From: Sphingobium sp.
GTDB taxonomy: Bacteria; Pseudomonadota; Alphaproteobacteria; Sphingomonadales; Sphingomonadaceae
Direction of reading: 5' to 3'
Length of the DNA stretch: 64,000 nt
NCBI GenBank assembly: GCA_022652485.1
Contig: JALCRK010000001.1
Location: 62,001-126,000, forward strand
The notes below the pieces were generated by a model that had not been told where the DNA came from, searched no databases, and was given only the letters and a program-made list of their open reading frames with translations. Position 1 is the stretch's first letter; each line of letters begins with the position of its first letter. The translations under genes were made by a program, and so were the position numbers. Shown here in pieces: positions 40,985 to 49,171 of the stretch.

Positions 40985-41674
40985 ATGGCTGACGACATAG
41001 TGGATGCGCCCGCAAAGGGCGGCAAGGGCAAGGGGATGATCGTCATCATCCTGATCGTGCTGCTGATGAGCGGCGCGGGGGTCGCTGGCGGCCTCTATGC
41101 CGCAGGCGCGCTCGGCAGCCATGAGGAGGAAGAGGAAGCCCCCAAGGAAGACCCCAATCGGCCGCTGCTGGTCAAAAAGGGCGAAGATCCGCTCGCGGTT
41201 GCCGAAAAGGCCGTGGCCGAAGCTGGCGGTGGCGCCGAGGCGGAAGGCGGCGGCGAGGGCGGCGGCAAGAAGGAAGCGACAGTTCCCCATGTCGAGACCG
41301 ATTTCAAGCTGCCCAAGGGCGGCATAGACCTGCCGCGTCCCAAAAAAGTCGCGGATTATCAGCCGACCTATTACCAGATGCCCGCGCCCTACACGTCGAA
41401 CCTCGCGGATACCGATTCGCTGGTGCAGGTCGCGATGGCAGTATCGACCTTCTACGATGCGCGAGTGACCGACGCGCTCAAGACTCATGAGCTCGCTATC
41501 CGCTCCGCCATCCTGATGCAGCTGTCGCAGGAAAGCGGCGCTGAGCTCTCCACGCCGCAGGGCAAGGTTGCGCTCCAGGGACGTCTCACCGCGCTTATTA
41601 ACAAAATATTGCGCGAAAAGACGGGTTATTCCGGGGTCGATAACGTTTATTTTACCAATTTCATTATTCAATAG
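40985..41674 (+). CDS. fliL: Flagellar basal body-associated protein FliL
   Basis: A 229-residue protein with one N-terminal transmembrane segment (residues about 16-38) and an acidic Glu/Gly/Ala-rich linker (KEDPNRPLL, EAGGGAEAEGGG). The C-terminal periplasmic domain (YQMPAPYTSNLADTDSLVQVAMAVSTFYDARVTDALKTHELAIRSAILMQL) is typical FliL and supports stator function. The linker is longer than in enteric FliL (154 residues). Confidence 0.9.
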   Translation: MADDIVDAPAKGGKGKGMIVIILIVLLMSGAGVAGGLYAAGALGSHEEEEEAPKEDPNRPLLVKKGEDPLAVAEKAVAEAGGGAEAEGGGEGGGKKEATVPHVETDFKLPKGGIDLPRPKKVADYQPTYYQMPAPYTSNLADTDSLVQVAMAVSTFYDARVTDALKTHELAIRSAILMQLSQESGAELSTPQGKVALQGRLTALINKILREKTGYSGVDNVYFTNFIIQ

Positions 41675-41725
41675 GGCGTCCAAAGCCTGAGGTGTCCTCC
41701 GGTCGCGGACAGGGGACACTATTGA

Positions 41726-42595
41726 ATGGACGACGTACAGCCCTACAAGTTCGGCACGTCTGAACCGCAGACGCCCGTATCGCTATCCGGCATGGACCGG
41801 ATCGGCGAACGCGTGGCGCGTCAACTGCGCGCGCTGCTGGAAAATTTCACGGGCACCAAACCCAATCTCACGACGCAACCCGCCGAAATGGTCAATTATG
41901 ACCTGTGGTCGGCGATGGCGCCCAATTTCTGCTCGCTCTCGACCTACAAGCTGCACCCGCTGAAAGGCTCGATCCTGGTCAAGCTCGATGCGGGAATGAT
42001 CTCCAGCGTGGTCGAGCGTTTCTACGGCGGCTCGGGCGTGCGCCCCGGGGCGGATCGCAATGAATTCACCCGCAGCGAGGATCGGCTGCGCGCCAAGCTC
42101 TCCGACGACATCATGAAGGCGCTGATCGCCGCCTGGGCGGACCTGCTGCCGATGGACATGTCGCTGGTCTCGCGCGAGCATGATCCGCAGGCTCTGGTCT
42201 TTGCCGAGGCGAACGACCAGCTCCTCAGCCAGACATTCACGCTCAATTTCGGTAAGGGCGGCGAGTGGACCATCGAGCTGATGTTCCCGGTCGTCGCATT
42301 GCGCCAGCTCGAACCGCTGCTCGCGACCAACGCGCCGGATGAGATCCAGCTGAAAGATCCGCTGTGGCAGGCGCGCCTTGCCCGGCAGATGGGCAATATA
42401 CGACTGCCCGCGAAGACGGTGCTGGCCCGGCCCAGCCTGACGCTCAACGAGCTTCTCAACCTCAAGAACGGGGATGTCATCCCCGTAACCATCGAACGCT
42501 TCCTCCCCCTTCTGGTGGGCAATCGGGTGCTCGCCCACGGGACTATCGGCGAGCAAAGTGGTCGCGCGGCCTTCATGATTGAAAAGATAAACTAA
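41726..42595 (+). CDS. fliM: Flagellar motor switch protein FliM, lacking the N-terminal CheY-binding segment
   Basis: A 289-residue switch protein. The middle CheC-like domain and the C-terminal FliN-like domain (LPAKTVLARPSLTLNELLNLKNGDVIPVTI) are present. The protein starts MDDVQPYKFG, at the point matching the IRPYD segment of enteric FliM, so the first 35-40 residues with the EIDALL motif that binds CheY-P are missing. The codon before the ATG is an in-frame TGA, so no longer version can be made. Confidence 0.94.
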   Translation: MDDVQPYKFGTSEPQTPVSLSGMDRIGERVARQLRALLENFTGTKPNLTTQPAEMVNYDLWSAMAPNFCSLSTYKLHPLKGSILVKLDAGMISSVVERFYGGSGVRPGADRNEFTRSEDRLRAKLSDDIMKALIAAWADLLPMDMSLVSREHDPQALVFAEANDQLLSQTFTLNFGKGGEWTIELMFPVVALRQLEPLLATNAPDEIQLKDPLWQARLARQMGNIRLPAKTVLARPSLTLNELLNLKNGDVIPVTIERFLPLLVGNRVLAHGTIGEQSGRAAFMIEKIN

Positions 42596-42608
42596 GGACC
42601 AAGATTTT

Positions 42609-42935
42609 ATGAGCGATATGAGCGAAGCACCGAAGATGGAGAGCGCGATTGGCAAGATGAATGCCAGTCCGCAATATCATCTCCTGTCGAACATTCCGGT
42701 GCGCCTCACGGTGGAAGTCGGCTCGACCAGCCTCAAGCTCTCGGAGATCCTCGATCTCGCCGAGGGCAGCGTGGTGGAGCTGGATCGGCAGGCAGACGAC
42801 CTGCTCGATATCATGGTCAACGGCGCGCTGATCGCGCGGGGCGAGGTTGTCACCGTCAATGGCCGCTATGGCATCCGCGTGGTGGATGTGGCGAACGCCG
42901 AAGCCATGATGGCGGGCGTCGAGCGGCGGTCCTGA
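42609..42935 (+). CDS. fliN: Flagellar motor switch protein FliN
   Basis: A 108-residue switch protein with the SpoA-like domain: IPVRLTVEVGSTSLKLSEILDLAEGSVVELDRQADDLLDIMVNGALIARGEVVTVNGRYGIRV. This is the C-terminal part of the usual FliN with a short acidic N-terminus. It follows fliM by 13 bp. Confidence 0.96.
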   Translation: MSDMSEAPKMESAIGKMNASPQYHLLSNIPVRLTVEVGSTSLKLSEILDLAEGSVVELDRQADDLLDIMVNGALIARGEVVTVNGRYGIRVVDVANAEAMMAGVERRS

Positions 42936-42939
42936 GACG

Positions 42940-43236
42940 ATGTTCTGGTATTTCATGAAGCTCGTCATCATGCTGCCGCTGGTCGGCGGCATGGCCTATG
43001 GCGCGCTGTGGCTGTGGCGCAAATATCAGCCGGGCCTTCTGGGCGCGCAGGGCGACCGCGCGATCAAGGTGCTGGAAATGCTGCCGATGGGCACGTTCGG
43101 TAAACTCGCCGTGGTGGAGTTCGATGGCCAGCGCGTACTGATCTCCGTCACCCGGGGCCGGATCGAGAAGATCGCCGATGGCGCTCGGGCTCCCGGCGCC
43201 GCACCTTCGCTCGGGAGCGACTGGCGTGCGCGTTAA
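42940..43236 (+). CDS. fliO: Flagellar export apparatus protein FliO
   Basis: A 98-residue protein with one N-terminal transmembrane helix (residues about 5-25) and a small cytoplasmic domain, [41 protein letters not shown], as in FliO/FliZ. It overlaps the start of fliP by 11 bases. FliO helps FliP assemble. Confidence 0.85.
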   Translation: MFWYFMKLVIMLPLVGGMAYGALWLWRKYQPGLLGAQGDRAIKVLEMLPMGTFGKLAVVEFDGQRVLISVTRGRIEKIADGARAPGAAPSLGSDWRAR

Positions 43237-44038
43237 GGCTCTTGTGGTAGCGGTCATCGGGCTGCTCGCCGCCTTCATCATCTCGCACCCCGTGATGGCG
43301 CAGGTGGCGCAAGCAGCGCCCGTATTGCCCCAGCCCGTACCTCCGGCAACCTCCAACGGCGGCGCGCTGACCCGCGCGCTTGGCGAGATGTCCGGCAATG
43401 GCGGCGGCTCGCTTTCCTTAAGCCTTCAGATCCTCATCCTGATGAGCCTGCTGACGGTGCTGCCGTCGCTCATCCTGATGATGACCAGCTTCACCCGCAT
43501 CATCATCGTGCTGTCGCTGCTGCGGCAGGCGCTGGGTCTGCAACAGACCCCGCCCAACCAGGTGCTGGTCGGTCTTGCGCTGTTCCTCTCGATGTTCGTG
43601 ATGCGCCCGACGATCGACACGATCAACCAACAGGCCTTCACGCCCTATGGCGCGGGCCAGATCACGATCGAGGAAGCCGTCGGCCGCTCGGCCAAGACTT
43701 TCCATGTGTTCATGGCGAAGCAGACGCGTCAGAGCGACCTCAAGATGTTCTCCAGCCTCGCCGAAGCGCCGCAGTTCCGCACCATCGACGATGTCCCGTT
43801 CTCGATCCTGCTGCCCGCCTTCGTGACGAGCGAGCTGAAAACCGCGTTCCAGATCGGTTTCATGATTTTCCTGCCGTTCCTCATCATCGATCTTGTGGTG
43901 GCATCCACCCTGATGTCGCTCGGCATGATGATGCTCTCTCCGACGATCATCTCGATGCCGTTCAAGCTGCTGCTGTTCGTGATGGTGGACGGCTGGGCGC
44001 TGACGATGGGGTCGCTCGCCGGCTCGTTCGCGACATAA
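43226..44038 (+). CDS. fliP: Flagellar export apparatus protein FliP
   Basis: A 270-residue core export-gate subunit. A signal peptide (residues about 1-23, ending PVMAQ) precedes [56 protein letters not shown], the FliP signature. The C-terminal [40 protein letters not shown] is also complete. GTG at 43226, with GGAG eight bases upstream, gives the natural start; the ATG at 43178 would add a tail inside fliO. Confidence 0.93.
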   Translation: MRVKALVVAVIGLLAAFIISHPVMAQVAQAAPVLPQPVPPATSNGGALTRALGEMSGNGGGSLSLSLQILILMSLLTVLPSLILMMTSFTRIIIVLSLLRQALGLQQTPPNQVLVGLALFLSMFVMRPTIDTINQQAFTPYGAGQITIEEAVGRSAKTFHVFMAKQTRQSDLKMFSSLAEAPQFRTIDDVPFSILLPAFVTSELKTAFQIGFMIFLPFLIIDLVVASTLMSLGMMMLSPTIISMPFKLLLFVMVDGWALTMGSLAGSFAT

Positions 44039-44054
44039 CGGAACACAAGGGGAC

Positions 44055-44330
44055 ATGGAAAACTCGGATTTCTTCGTCGGCATCGCCCAGCAGGCGCTGT
44101 GGATCACGGCTCTGGCTTCCGCGCCAATCCTGATCCCGACTTTGGTCGCGGGGCTGCTGCTCGGCATGATCCAGGCGGCGACATCGATCAACGAGCAGAC
44201 GCTGACCTTCGTACCGAAGCTCATTGTCGTCGCTGTGGTGTTGGCGCTGTTCGGCGGCTCGATCCTGATGCTGATCGCGGATTTCACGCGCGAGATCTTC
44301 GAGCGCATCCCCGATGTGATGAATAACTAG
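44055..44330 (+). CDS. fliQ: Flagellar export apparatus protein FliQ
   Basis: A 91-residue protein with two hydrophobic helices: ALWITALASAPILIPTLVAGLLLGMIQAATSINEQTLTFVPKLIVVAVVLALFGG. It has the conserved TSINEQTLTFVPK loop. It follows fliP by 16 bp. Confidence 0.97.
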   Translation: MENSDFFVGIAQQALWITALASAPILIPTLVAGLLLGMIQAATSINEQTLTFVPKLIVVAVVLALFGGSILMLIADFTREIFERIPDVMNN

Positions 44331-44346
44331 AGGGCGGCGCGGGCGT

Positions 44347-45129
44347 ATGTTCCCTACCGGCTTCATCGGCGTCGAGAACCAGCTCTGGATCTGGCTGATC
44401 GCGATGATCCGCCCCGGCGCGGCGTTCCTTGCCGCGCCCATCTTCGGTGCGCGCGCAGTGCCGGTGCAGCTGCGCCTCATCCTCAGCCTCGCCATCGGCA
44501 TGGCCGCAATGAACAGCGTCGTGTTCCAGATGCCCCAGGGCGGTGTCGCGAGCTTCTCAGGGATTCTCCTCGTCATGGGTGAGGTTCTGACAGGCTTAGC
44601 GATGGGCTTCGCGCTCCAGATCGGCTATGCCTCCGCCTTCGTCGCGGGCGAGACGATCGGCAACGCGATGGGCCTCGGTTTCGCCTCGATGATGGACCCG
44701 CAGTCCGGCGCTTCGACGCAGGTGGTGGGGCAGTTCCTCTCGATCCTCGCGACCTTCATCCTCTTGGGTATGGATGGGCATCTGTTGCTCGCGAGCTATG
44801 TGGTGAAAAGCTATCAGGCGATGCCACCCGGCGGGCCGATGCTCTCCAGCGACGCGATCTACGACCTCGTGATGTTCGGCGGCTCGCTGCTCGGCGCGGG
44901 GCTGACCGTGGCGCTGCCCGTGGGTTTCGCACTGGTGCTGATCCAGCTCATCATGGGGATGCTGGCGCGCACCGCCCCCTCGCTCAATCTCTTCGCGGTC
45001 GGTATGCCGGTCGCGATCATCAGCGGCCTGCTGCTCCTCGCCATCACCGCGCCGATCATGGCGCAGGGCATCGCGGACTCGCTGCAGGCGGGCCTCGACC
45101 GCGCCCAGATGATTGCAGGGGGTAAGTAA
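44347..45129 (+). CDS. fliR: Flagellar export apparatus protein FliR
   Basis: A 260-residue membrane protein with about six hydrophobic segments. It has the FliR motifs RPGAAFLAAPIFGARAVPVQLRLILSLAIG and ALPVGFALVLIQLIMGMLARTAPSLNLFAVGMP. It ends one base inside the flhB start. Confidence 0.97.
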   Translation: MFPTGFIGVENQLWIWLIAMIRPGAAFLAAPIFGARAVPVQLRLILSLAIGMAAMNSVVFQMPQGGVASFSGILLVMGEVLTGLAMGFALQIGYASAFVAGETIGNAMGLGFASMMDPQSGASTQVVGQFLSILATFILLGMDGHLLLASYVVKSYQAMPPGGPMLSSDAIYDLVMFGGSLLGAGLTVALPVGFALVLIQLIMGMLARTAPSLNLFAVGMPVAIISGLLLLAITAPIMAQGIADSLQAGLDRAQMIAGGK

Positions 45130-46271
45130 TGGCCCAGCAATCCAACGGCGGCGGTGAAAAGACCGAGAAGCCATCAGCCAAGAAACTTGCCGATGCCGCC
45201 AAGGAAGGCGATCTTCTCCAGTCGCGCGATCTTGCGACGGCGCTGGTCATGATCGCGGGAGCGGGCTGGCTGGCGATGATGGGGCCGATGCTGATGCAGG
45301 CCATGCGCGAAATGCTGGTGCGGGGGCTGCAGTTCGGGCGCGAGGATGTGATCGATTTCCACCCGGCGGAGCGGGGCGGCGCGCTGTTGAGCGGCCTCTG
45401 GGTTCCGGTCGGCGGCATCATGCTGGCAACGGTCATCGCCGCCATCGCCGCGCCCGCGATGCTTGGCTCATTGGGCTTCCGCACCTCTGCGTTCATGCCC
45501 AAGGCCTCCAAGCTCAACCCCGCCAACGGTTTTAAGCGCATGTTCGGCATGAACGGCCTTGTCGAGCTGTGCAAATCCATCGCCAAGGTGTTGCTGATGG
45601 GCAGCGTCGGCGTATGGCTGATCTGGAGCAAGCTCGCGGACATCACGACGATGGGCGCCGGCGGCCTCGAAAGCGCACTCTCCGAAGTCGGCAGCCTGTT
45701 CGTGATGGCGTGTATCGTGATGGCGGGCGTGCTGATGGTGATCGCGGGCGTCGATGTGCCGTGGCAGATGTTCCAGCGCTTCAAGCGCCTCGCGATGAGC
45801 AAGCAGGATCTGAAGGACGAGCACAAGGAGTCCGAAGGCTCGCCGGAACTGAAGGGCCATATCCGCCGCCGCCAGATGGCTGTGCTCTCGGGCAGCGTGC
45901 GCAAGGCGGTGAGCGAGGCGACCGTGGTGCTCATGAACCCGACCCACTTCGCGGTCGCGCTGCGCTATCAGCCGGGCAAGGATTTCGCGCCGATCGTGGT
46001 GGCGCGCGGCTGCGACGCCATCGCCTTCGCGATCAAGGATCTCGCCGAGACCAGCAATGTGCCGGTGCTGCAATATCCGGCGCTCGCCCGCGCGATCTAC
46101 TTTACTTCGCGCGCGGGTCAGGTGGTGGACGAGGCGCTCTACATCGCCGTCGCCACGATCCTCGCCTTCCTCTATCGCGTCGAGCATCGCATGTCCGGCA
46201 TGAGTGAGCTGCCGGATATCGATTTGCCCGACACCATGAAGTTCGACGCGGACGGCAAGAAGACAGTCTGA
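45129..46271 (+). CDS. flhB: Flagellar export apparatus protein FlhB
   Basis: A 380-residue export-switch protein with four membrane segments and a cytoplasmic domain. It keeps the self-cleavage site NPTH (residues 270-273) that switches export from hook to filament proteins. The N-terminus has EKTEKPSAKKLADAAKEGDL. It ends the fliE-flhB run. An inverted repeat follows at 46271-46303. Confidence 0.96.
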   Translation: MAQQSNGGGEKTEKPSAKKLADAAKEGDLLQSRDLATALVMIAGAGWLAMMGPMLMQAMREMLVRGLQFGREDVIDFHPAERGGALLSGLWVPVGGIMLATVIAAIAAPAMLGSLGFRTSAFMPKASKLNPANGFKRMFGMNGLVELCKSIAKVLLMGSVGVWLIWSKLADITTMGAGGLESALSEVGSLFVMACIVMAGVLMVIAGVDVPWQMFQRFKRLAMSKQDLKDEHKESEGSPELKGHIRRRQMAVLSGSVRKAVSEATVVLMNPTHFAVALRYQPGKDFAPIVVARGCDAIAFAIKDLAETSNVPVLQYPALARAIYFTSRAGQVVDEALYIAVATILAFLYRVEHRMSGMSELPDIDLPDTMKFDADGKKTV

Positions 46272-46303
46272 TCCGAAACAGGCGGCTACGCAGTGTTTCG
46301 GAT
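46271..46303. repeat. Inverted repeat ATCCGAAAC/GTTTCGGAT after flhB
   Basis: ATCCGAAAC (46271-46279) and GTTTCGGAT (46295-46303) can pair. The same arm sequence with 11-bp arms occurs at 54503-54536. It may serve as a weak terminator after flhB, but there is no T-run. Confidence 0.55.
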
Positions 46304-46418
46304 AGGCCGGAGCCGCAAAACAAAATTCGCTCTTCCGCGAATTTTCCAAAAACGGTTAATCCGGCCTTAAACGCCTTCCTACACCCATGCTTTACACCAC
46401 CCGTATAATGGTGGTGCC

Positions 46419-46871
46419 ATGAATGAATTTGTGCCCCGGATCGATGCTGTAGCGCCCGAGCGCCACATCGCGACGCGCCCAGCGCCGGCGGCTCCGCTTG
46501 TCGCTCCGACAGCGGCGGCCGCGCATACGGCGCAGGATTCCGGCGTGCAGTCCGATCATGGCGAACAGGCCCGGCGCGAGCAGATGGCGAGCGCGTTCGA
46601 TTACGCGCGGGTGCAAGCCCGCGTTGCGGACATCCTCTCCGATCTCGCGGGCAGCAGCCAGCCGCCGCCCGAAGCGCGGGTGAGTGCTGAGGGGCAGCTG
46701 GACGCGTTGCGGCCTGTCCCGACAGTCATCATCCCGATGCTGCCCGCCAGCGTCGAGGTGGTCGAACGCGCGGTCGATGTCGCGCGGGCGATGGCGCAGC
46801 AGGCGGAACTGGCCCGCGCCGCGCAGGCGCATGTGAACGTCGGCACCGTCGATCAGATACTGGCGGCCTGA
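46419..46871 (+). CDS. Hypothetical protein in the flagellar locus
   Basis: A 150-residue protein that I do not recognise. The first 50 residues are Ala/Pro-rich and likely unstructured. The rest is helical and Ala-rich (QARREQMASAFDYARVQARVADILSDLAG; VVERAVDVARAMAQQAELARAAQAHV). No signal peptide or transmembrane segment. It lies between flhB and fliD in the same direction, starts at ATG 46419, and has no promoter I could find. A role in filament assembly would be a positional guess. Confidence 0.65.
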   Translation: MNEFVPRIDAVAPERHIATRPAPAAPLVAPTAAAAHTAQDSGVQSDHGEQARREQMASAFDYARVQARVADILSDLAGSSQPPPEARVSAEGQLDALRPVPTVIIPMLPASVEVVERAVDVARAMAQQAELARAAQAHVNVGTVDQILAA

Positions 46872-46885
46872 AACTCTCCCCCACC

Positions 46886-46996
46886 CGTCATCCCGGAAGT
46901 CGATTTTCTCCAAATCCGTCAGGATTTGGCCAGAAAGGCGTGCTGTCCGGGATTTAGGATTTAATAGCGGGATCCCGGACCAAGTCCGGGATGACG
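46886..46996. repeat. Dispersed inverted repeat (CGTCATCCCGGA type) between the unknown gene and fliD
   Basis: Outer arms CGTCATCCCGGA (46886-46897) and TCCGGGATGACG (46985-46996) are perfect complements. Inside is CCAAATCC...GGATTTGG (46910-46929), itself a hairpin. Bases 46887-46952 are, in reverse orientation, a close relative of 62628-62694. This is a repeat family shared by several intergenic regions in this window. Confidence 0.75.
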
Positions 46997-47029
46997 TTGT
47001 ATCTGGAAATTCCTCCAGCATTTTGCCTC

Positions 47030-47056
47030 TAAAACTTCGCTGCGACGAGCCGTTCT
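47030..47056 (+). promoter_or_regulatory. Sigma-28 promoter of fliDS
   Basis: TAAA (47030-47033)-N15-GCCGTTCT (47049-47056) equals the motA promoter in both boxes. It ends 21 bp before the fliD ATG. Confidence 0.78.
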
Positions 47057-47077
47057 ATCCCAACAGAGGGAACGACT

Positions 47078-48490
47078 ATGACGACCAGCATCGGCACCAG
47101 CATTGCGGCATTACTTGGCGGCACCGGCAGCATTGACACGGGTGCGCTCGTATCGCAGCTCGTGACCGCCTCTCGCGCGCCGCGCGAAAAGGTCATCACC
47201 AGCGCCCAGAGCCTCAACGGCACGCGCATTTCGGCGCTCGCGTCCGCCACCAGCTCGCTCGATACCTTCTCCAACGCGCTCAACGAGGTTATGAAAAACG
47301 CGAACCTCGCGGGCCAGCCGGTTTCCAACGATCCGACCATCGTCGCGCTGAGCACGCTGCCGGGCGGTGCGCCCCAGGGGCTTCCCGCGCAGATCGAGGT
47401 GCAGCAACTTGCCGCCGCGCAGGTGCTTGAGTCGGTCAGCCTGCCGACGCGTACCGATGCCGTCGGCCTCGGCACCCTGACCCTCACCACCGCGTCCGGC
47501 GCCAAGACAATCACGATCGACAGCAGCAACAACACGCTGGACGGCCTCGCCGCCGCCATCAACGGCGCGGCTGCGGGCGTAACGGCAAGCGTCGTGGTGG
47601 ACAGCAATGGCGCGCGTCTGGTGATGAAGGGTGCGACCGGCGCCGCCAACAGCTTCACGCTGACCAAGGAAGCGACCGACACTGCGGACACGAACCTTTC
47701 CCGCTTCACGTTCGATGGCACCACCGGCGGCATGACCAAGCGCCAGTCTGCCCTGAACAGCATCGTCAAGATTGACGGCATCACCCACACCAACAGCAGC
47801 AACACGCTCGACAACGCGCTGCCTTATGTGCGGATCGACCTCAACAAGGCCGCCCCCGGCACGCTCGTCACGCTGGCGACCAACCAGCCCACCTCGACGA
47901 TCAAGGATTTGCTGAACGAATTCGTCAGCGCCTACAATACGCTGCGCTCGGCGCTCAACAGCGCCACGGCCGCAGGCGGCGAGGGCAAGAGCGCGGGCGC
48001 GCTGGCGGGCGACAGTGGCGTGCGCGACATGGTCAACAAGCTGGGCAAGCTCACCACCACCAGCCTCGCCACCACCGGTGCGTATCGCACCCTGAGCGAT
48101 CTCGGCGTCAAGACCAACCAGGACGGCACGCTGGCGCTCGACAGCACCCGCCTCGACGCGGCGATGCTGGCCGATCCGGCAGGCGTCGCGCAGATGATCA
48201 ACCCGTCCGTCAGCAATGCGTCGACCCCCGGCCTCGCCAAGATCGTGTCCGATCTCAAGACATCGGTCGAGGCGTCCGGAGGGTCGCTCGCGGGTTCCAA
48301 GGCGAAATATGACAAGCTCGCCGCGGAATATACCAAGCAGATGGAAAAGCTCGACAAGGACATGGACAGCTACGAGACCCAGCTCAGCAACGTATATAGC
48401 GCGATGGGGACCAAGCTCGCCGCCCTCAAGGCAACGCAGACCTATCTCAACAATCAGATCGACGCCTGGAACAACACAGGCAAGAACTAA
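47078..48490 (+). CDS. fliD: Flagellar filament capping protein FliD
   Basis: A 470-residue cap protein. The N-terminal FliD motif is IGTSIAALLGGTGSIDTGALVSQLVTASRAP. The central part has FTFDGTTGGMTK, SIVKIDGITHTNSSNTLDNALPYVRIDLNKAAPGTLVTL, and the C-terminal coiled-coil ends LKATQTYLNNQIDAWN. A sigma-28 promoter lies just upstream, and fliS follows. Confidence 0.95.
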   Translation: MTTSIGTSIAALLGGTGSIDTGALVSQLVTASRAPREKVITSAQSLNGTRISALASATSSLDTFSNALNEVMKNANLAGQPVSNDPTIVALSTLPGGAPQGLPAQIEVQQLAAAQVLESVSLPTRTDAVGLGTLTLTTASGAKTITIDSSNNTLDGLAAAINGAAAGVTASVVVDSNGARLVMKGATGAANSFTLTKEATDTADTNLSRFTFDGTTGGMTKRQSALNSIVKIDGITHTNSSNTLDNALPYVRIDLNKAAPGTLVTLATNQPTSTIKDLLNEFVSAYNTLRSALNSATAAGGEGKSAGALAGDSGVRDMVNKLGKLTTTSLATTGAYRTLSDLGVKTNQDGTLALDSTRLDAAMLADPAGVAQMINPSVSNASTPGLAKIVSDLKTSVEASGGSLAGSKAKYDKLAAEYTKQMEKLDKDMDSYETQLSNVYSAMGTKLAALKATQTYLNNQIDAWNNTGKN

Positions 48491-48524
48491 GCTTTAACCC
48501 AAGAAAATAACAGGACTGGACCAC

Positions 48525-48917
48525 ATGTATTATTCTCCCGGATTTGCAGGATCAGCAAGCCGCCGTTATGCCGCCGTGCACGCGGGCAGCCGCATCGAGA
48601 GCGCCACGCCGCACGGCCTCGTCAAGATTTTGTTCGATGAACTCATGCAGGCGATGGATGCCTGTGCGCTGGCGATGGAACGGGGAGACCGCGCCAAGGC
48701 CAACGACAAATATATCCGCGCTATCTCGATCGTCCACGCGCTCGATTCCAGCCTCGATTTCGATCATGGCGGTGAAATCGCGGTTGGCCTTGCCCAGATC
48801 TACCGCGAGACCCGCCGCCTGCTGATCCGCGCGCACCAGAGCGGCCAGTCGGCCGACGCGCGCAAGGCGCTGGGTATCATCGCCGAAATTGCCGATGCGT
48901 GGAACCGGATCGGCTGA
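48525..48917 (+). CDS. fliS: Flagellin export chaperone FliS
   Basis: A 130-residue four-helix protein with the FliS-type segments ATPHGLVKILFDELMQAMDACALAMERGDRAKANDKYIRAISIVHALDSSLDFDHGGEIA. It binds flagellin C-termini in the cytosol before export. It is 34 bp after fliD, likely in the same transcript. No fliT follows. Confidence 0.93.
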   Translation: MYYSPGFAGSASRRYAAVHAGSRIESATPHGLVKILFDELMQAMDACALAMERGDRAKANDKYIRAISIVHALDSSLDFDHGGEIAVGLAQIYRETRRLLIRAHQSGQSADARKALGIIAEIADAWNRIG

Positions 48918-48926
48918 CTATTAAGT

Positions 48927-49007
48927 CGTCATCCCCGCGAAAGCGGGGATCCAGTGTCTCACAAACTATCATTCGTAAACCGGATTCCCGCGAACGCGGG
49001 AATGACG
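48927..49007. repeat. REP-like inverted repeat between fliS and argD
   Basis: Two hairpins: CATCCCCGCGAAAGCGGGGAT (left) and ATTCCCGCGAACGCGGGAAT (right), in opposed orientation with the outer arms CGTCAT and ATGACG. This is the common alphaproteobacterial CCCGCGAAAGCGGG palindrome. Confidence 0.8.
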
Positions 49008-49038
49008 CGAGTGTTCCGTCACCAGCCCGGCATAACGG

Positions 49039-49067
49039 TTGACGTTAACCTATGCGCCGCGATATAG
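49039..49067 (+). promoter_or_regulatory. Possible sigma-70 promoter of argD
   Basis: TTGACG (49039-49044), 17 bp, then ATATAG (49062-49067). The -35 is good; the -10 is only fair. It lies 130 bp before argD and just before the hairpin at 49079. Confidence 0.4.
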
Positions 49068-49078
49068 GCGCGTCTCGC

Positions 49079-49108
49079 AAAGGGCGGCCCGGCGGGGGTC
49101 GCCTTTTT
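49079..49108 (+). terminator. Hairpin with T-run upstream of argD
   Basis: AAAGGGCGGCCC and GGGTCGCCTTT form a stem with two G-T pairs, followed by a T-run on the plus strand. It may end fliDS transcription. If the promoter at 49039 is used it would lie in the argD leader, an attenuator-like position. Confidence 0.6.
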
Positions 49109-49171
49109 GCGTTGTAGCGATTTCGCGCGAAACTCAACCGGCCTCAGTGCCCGTTCAGGAAAGGGAAGACC

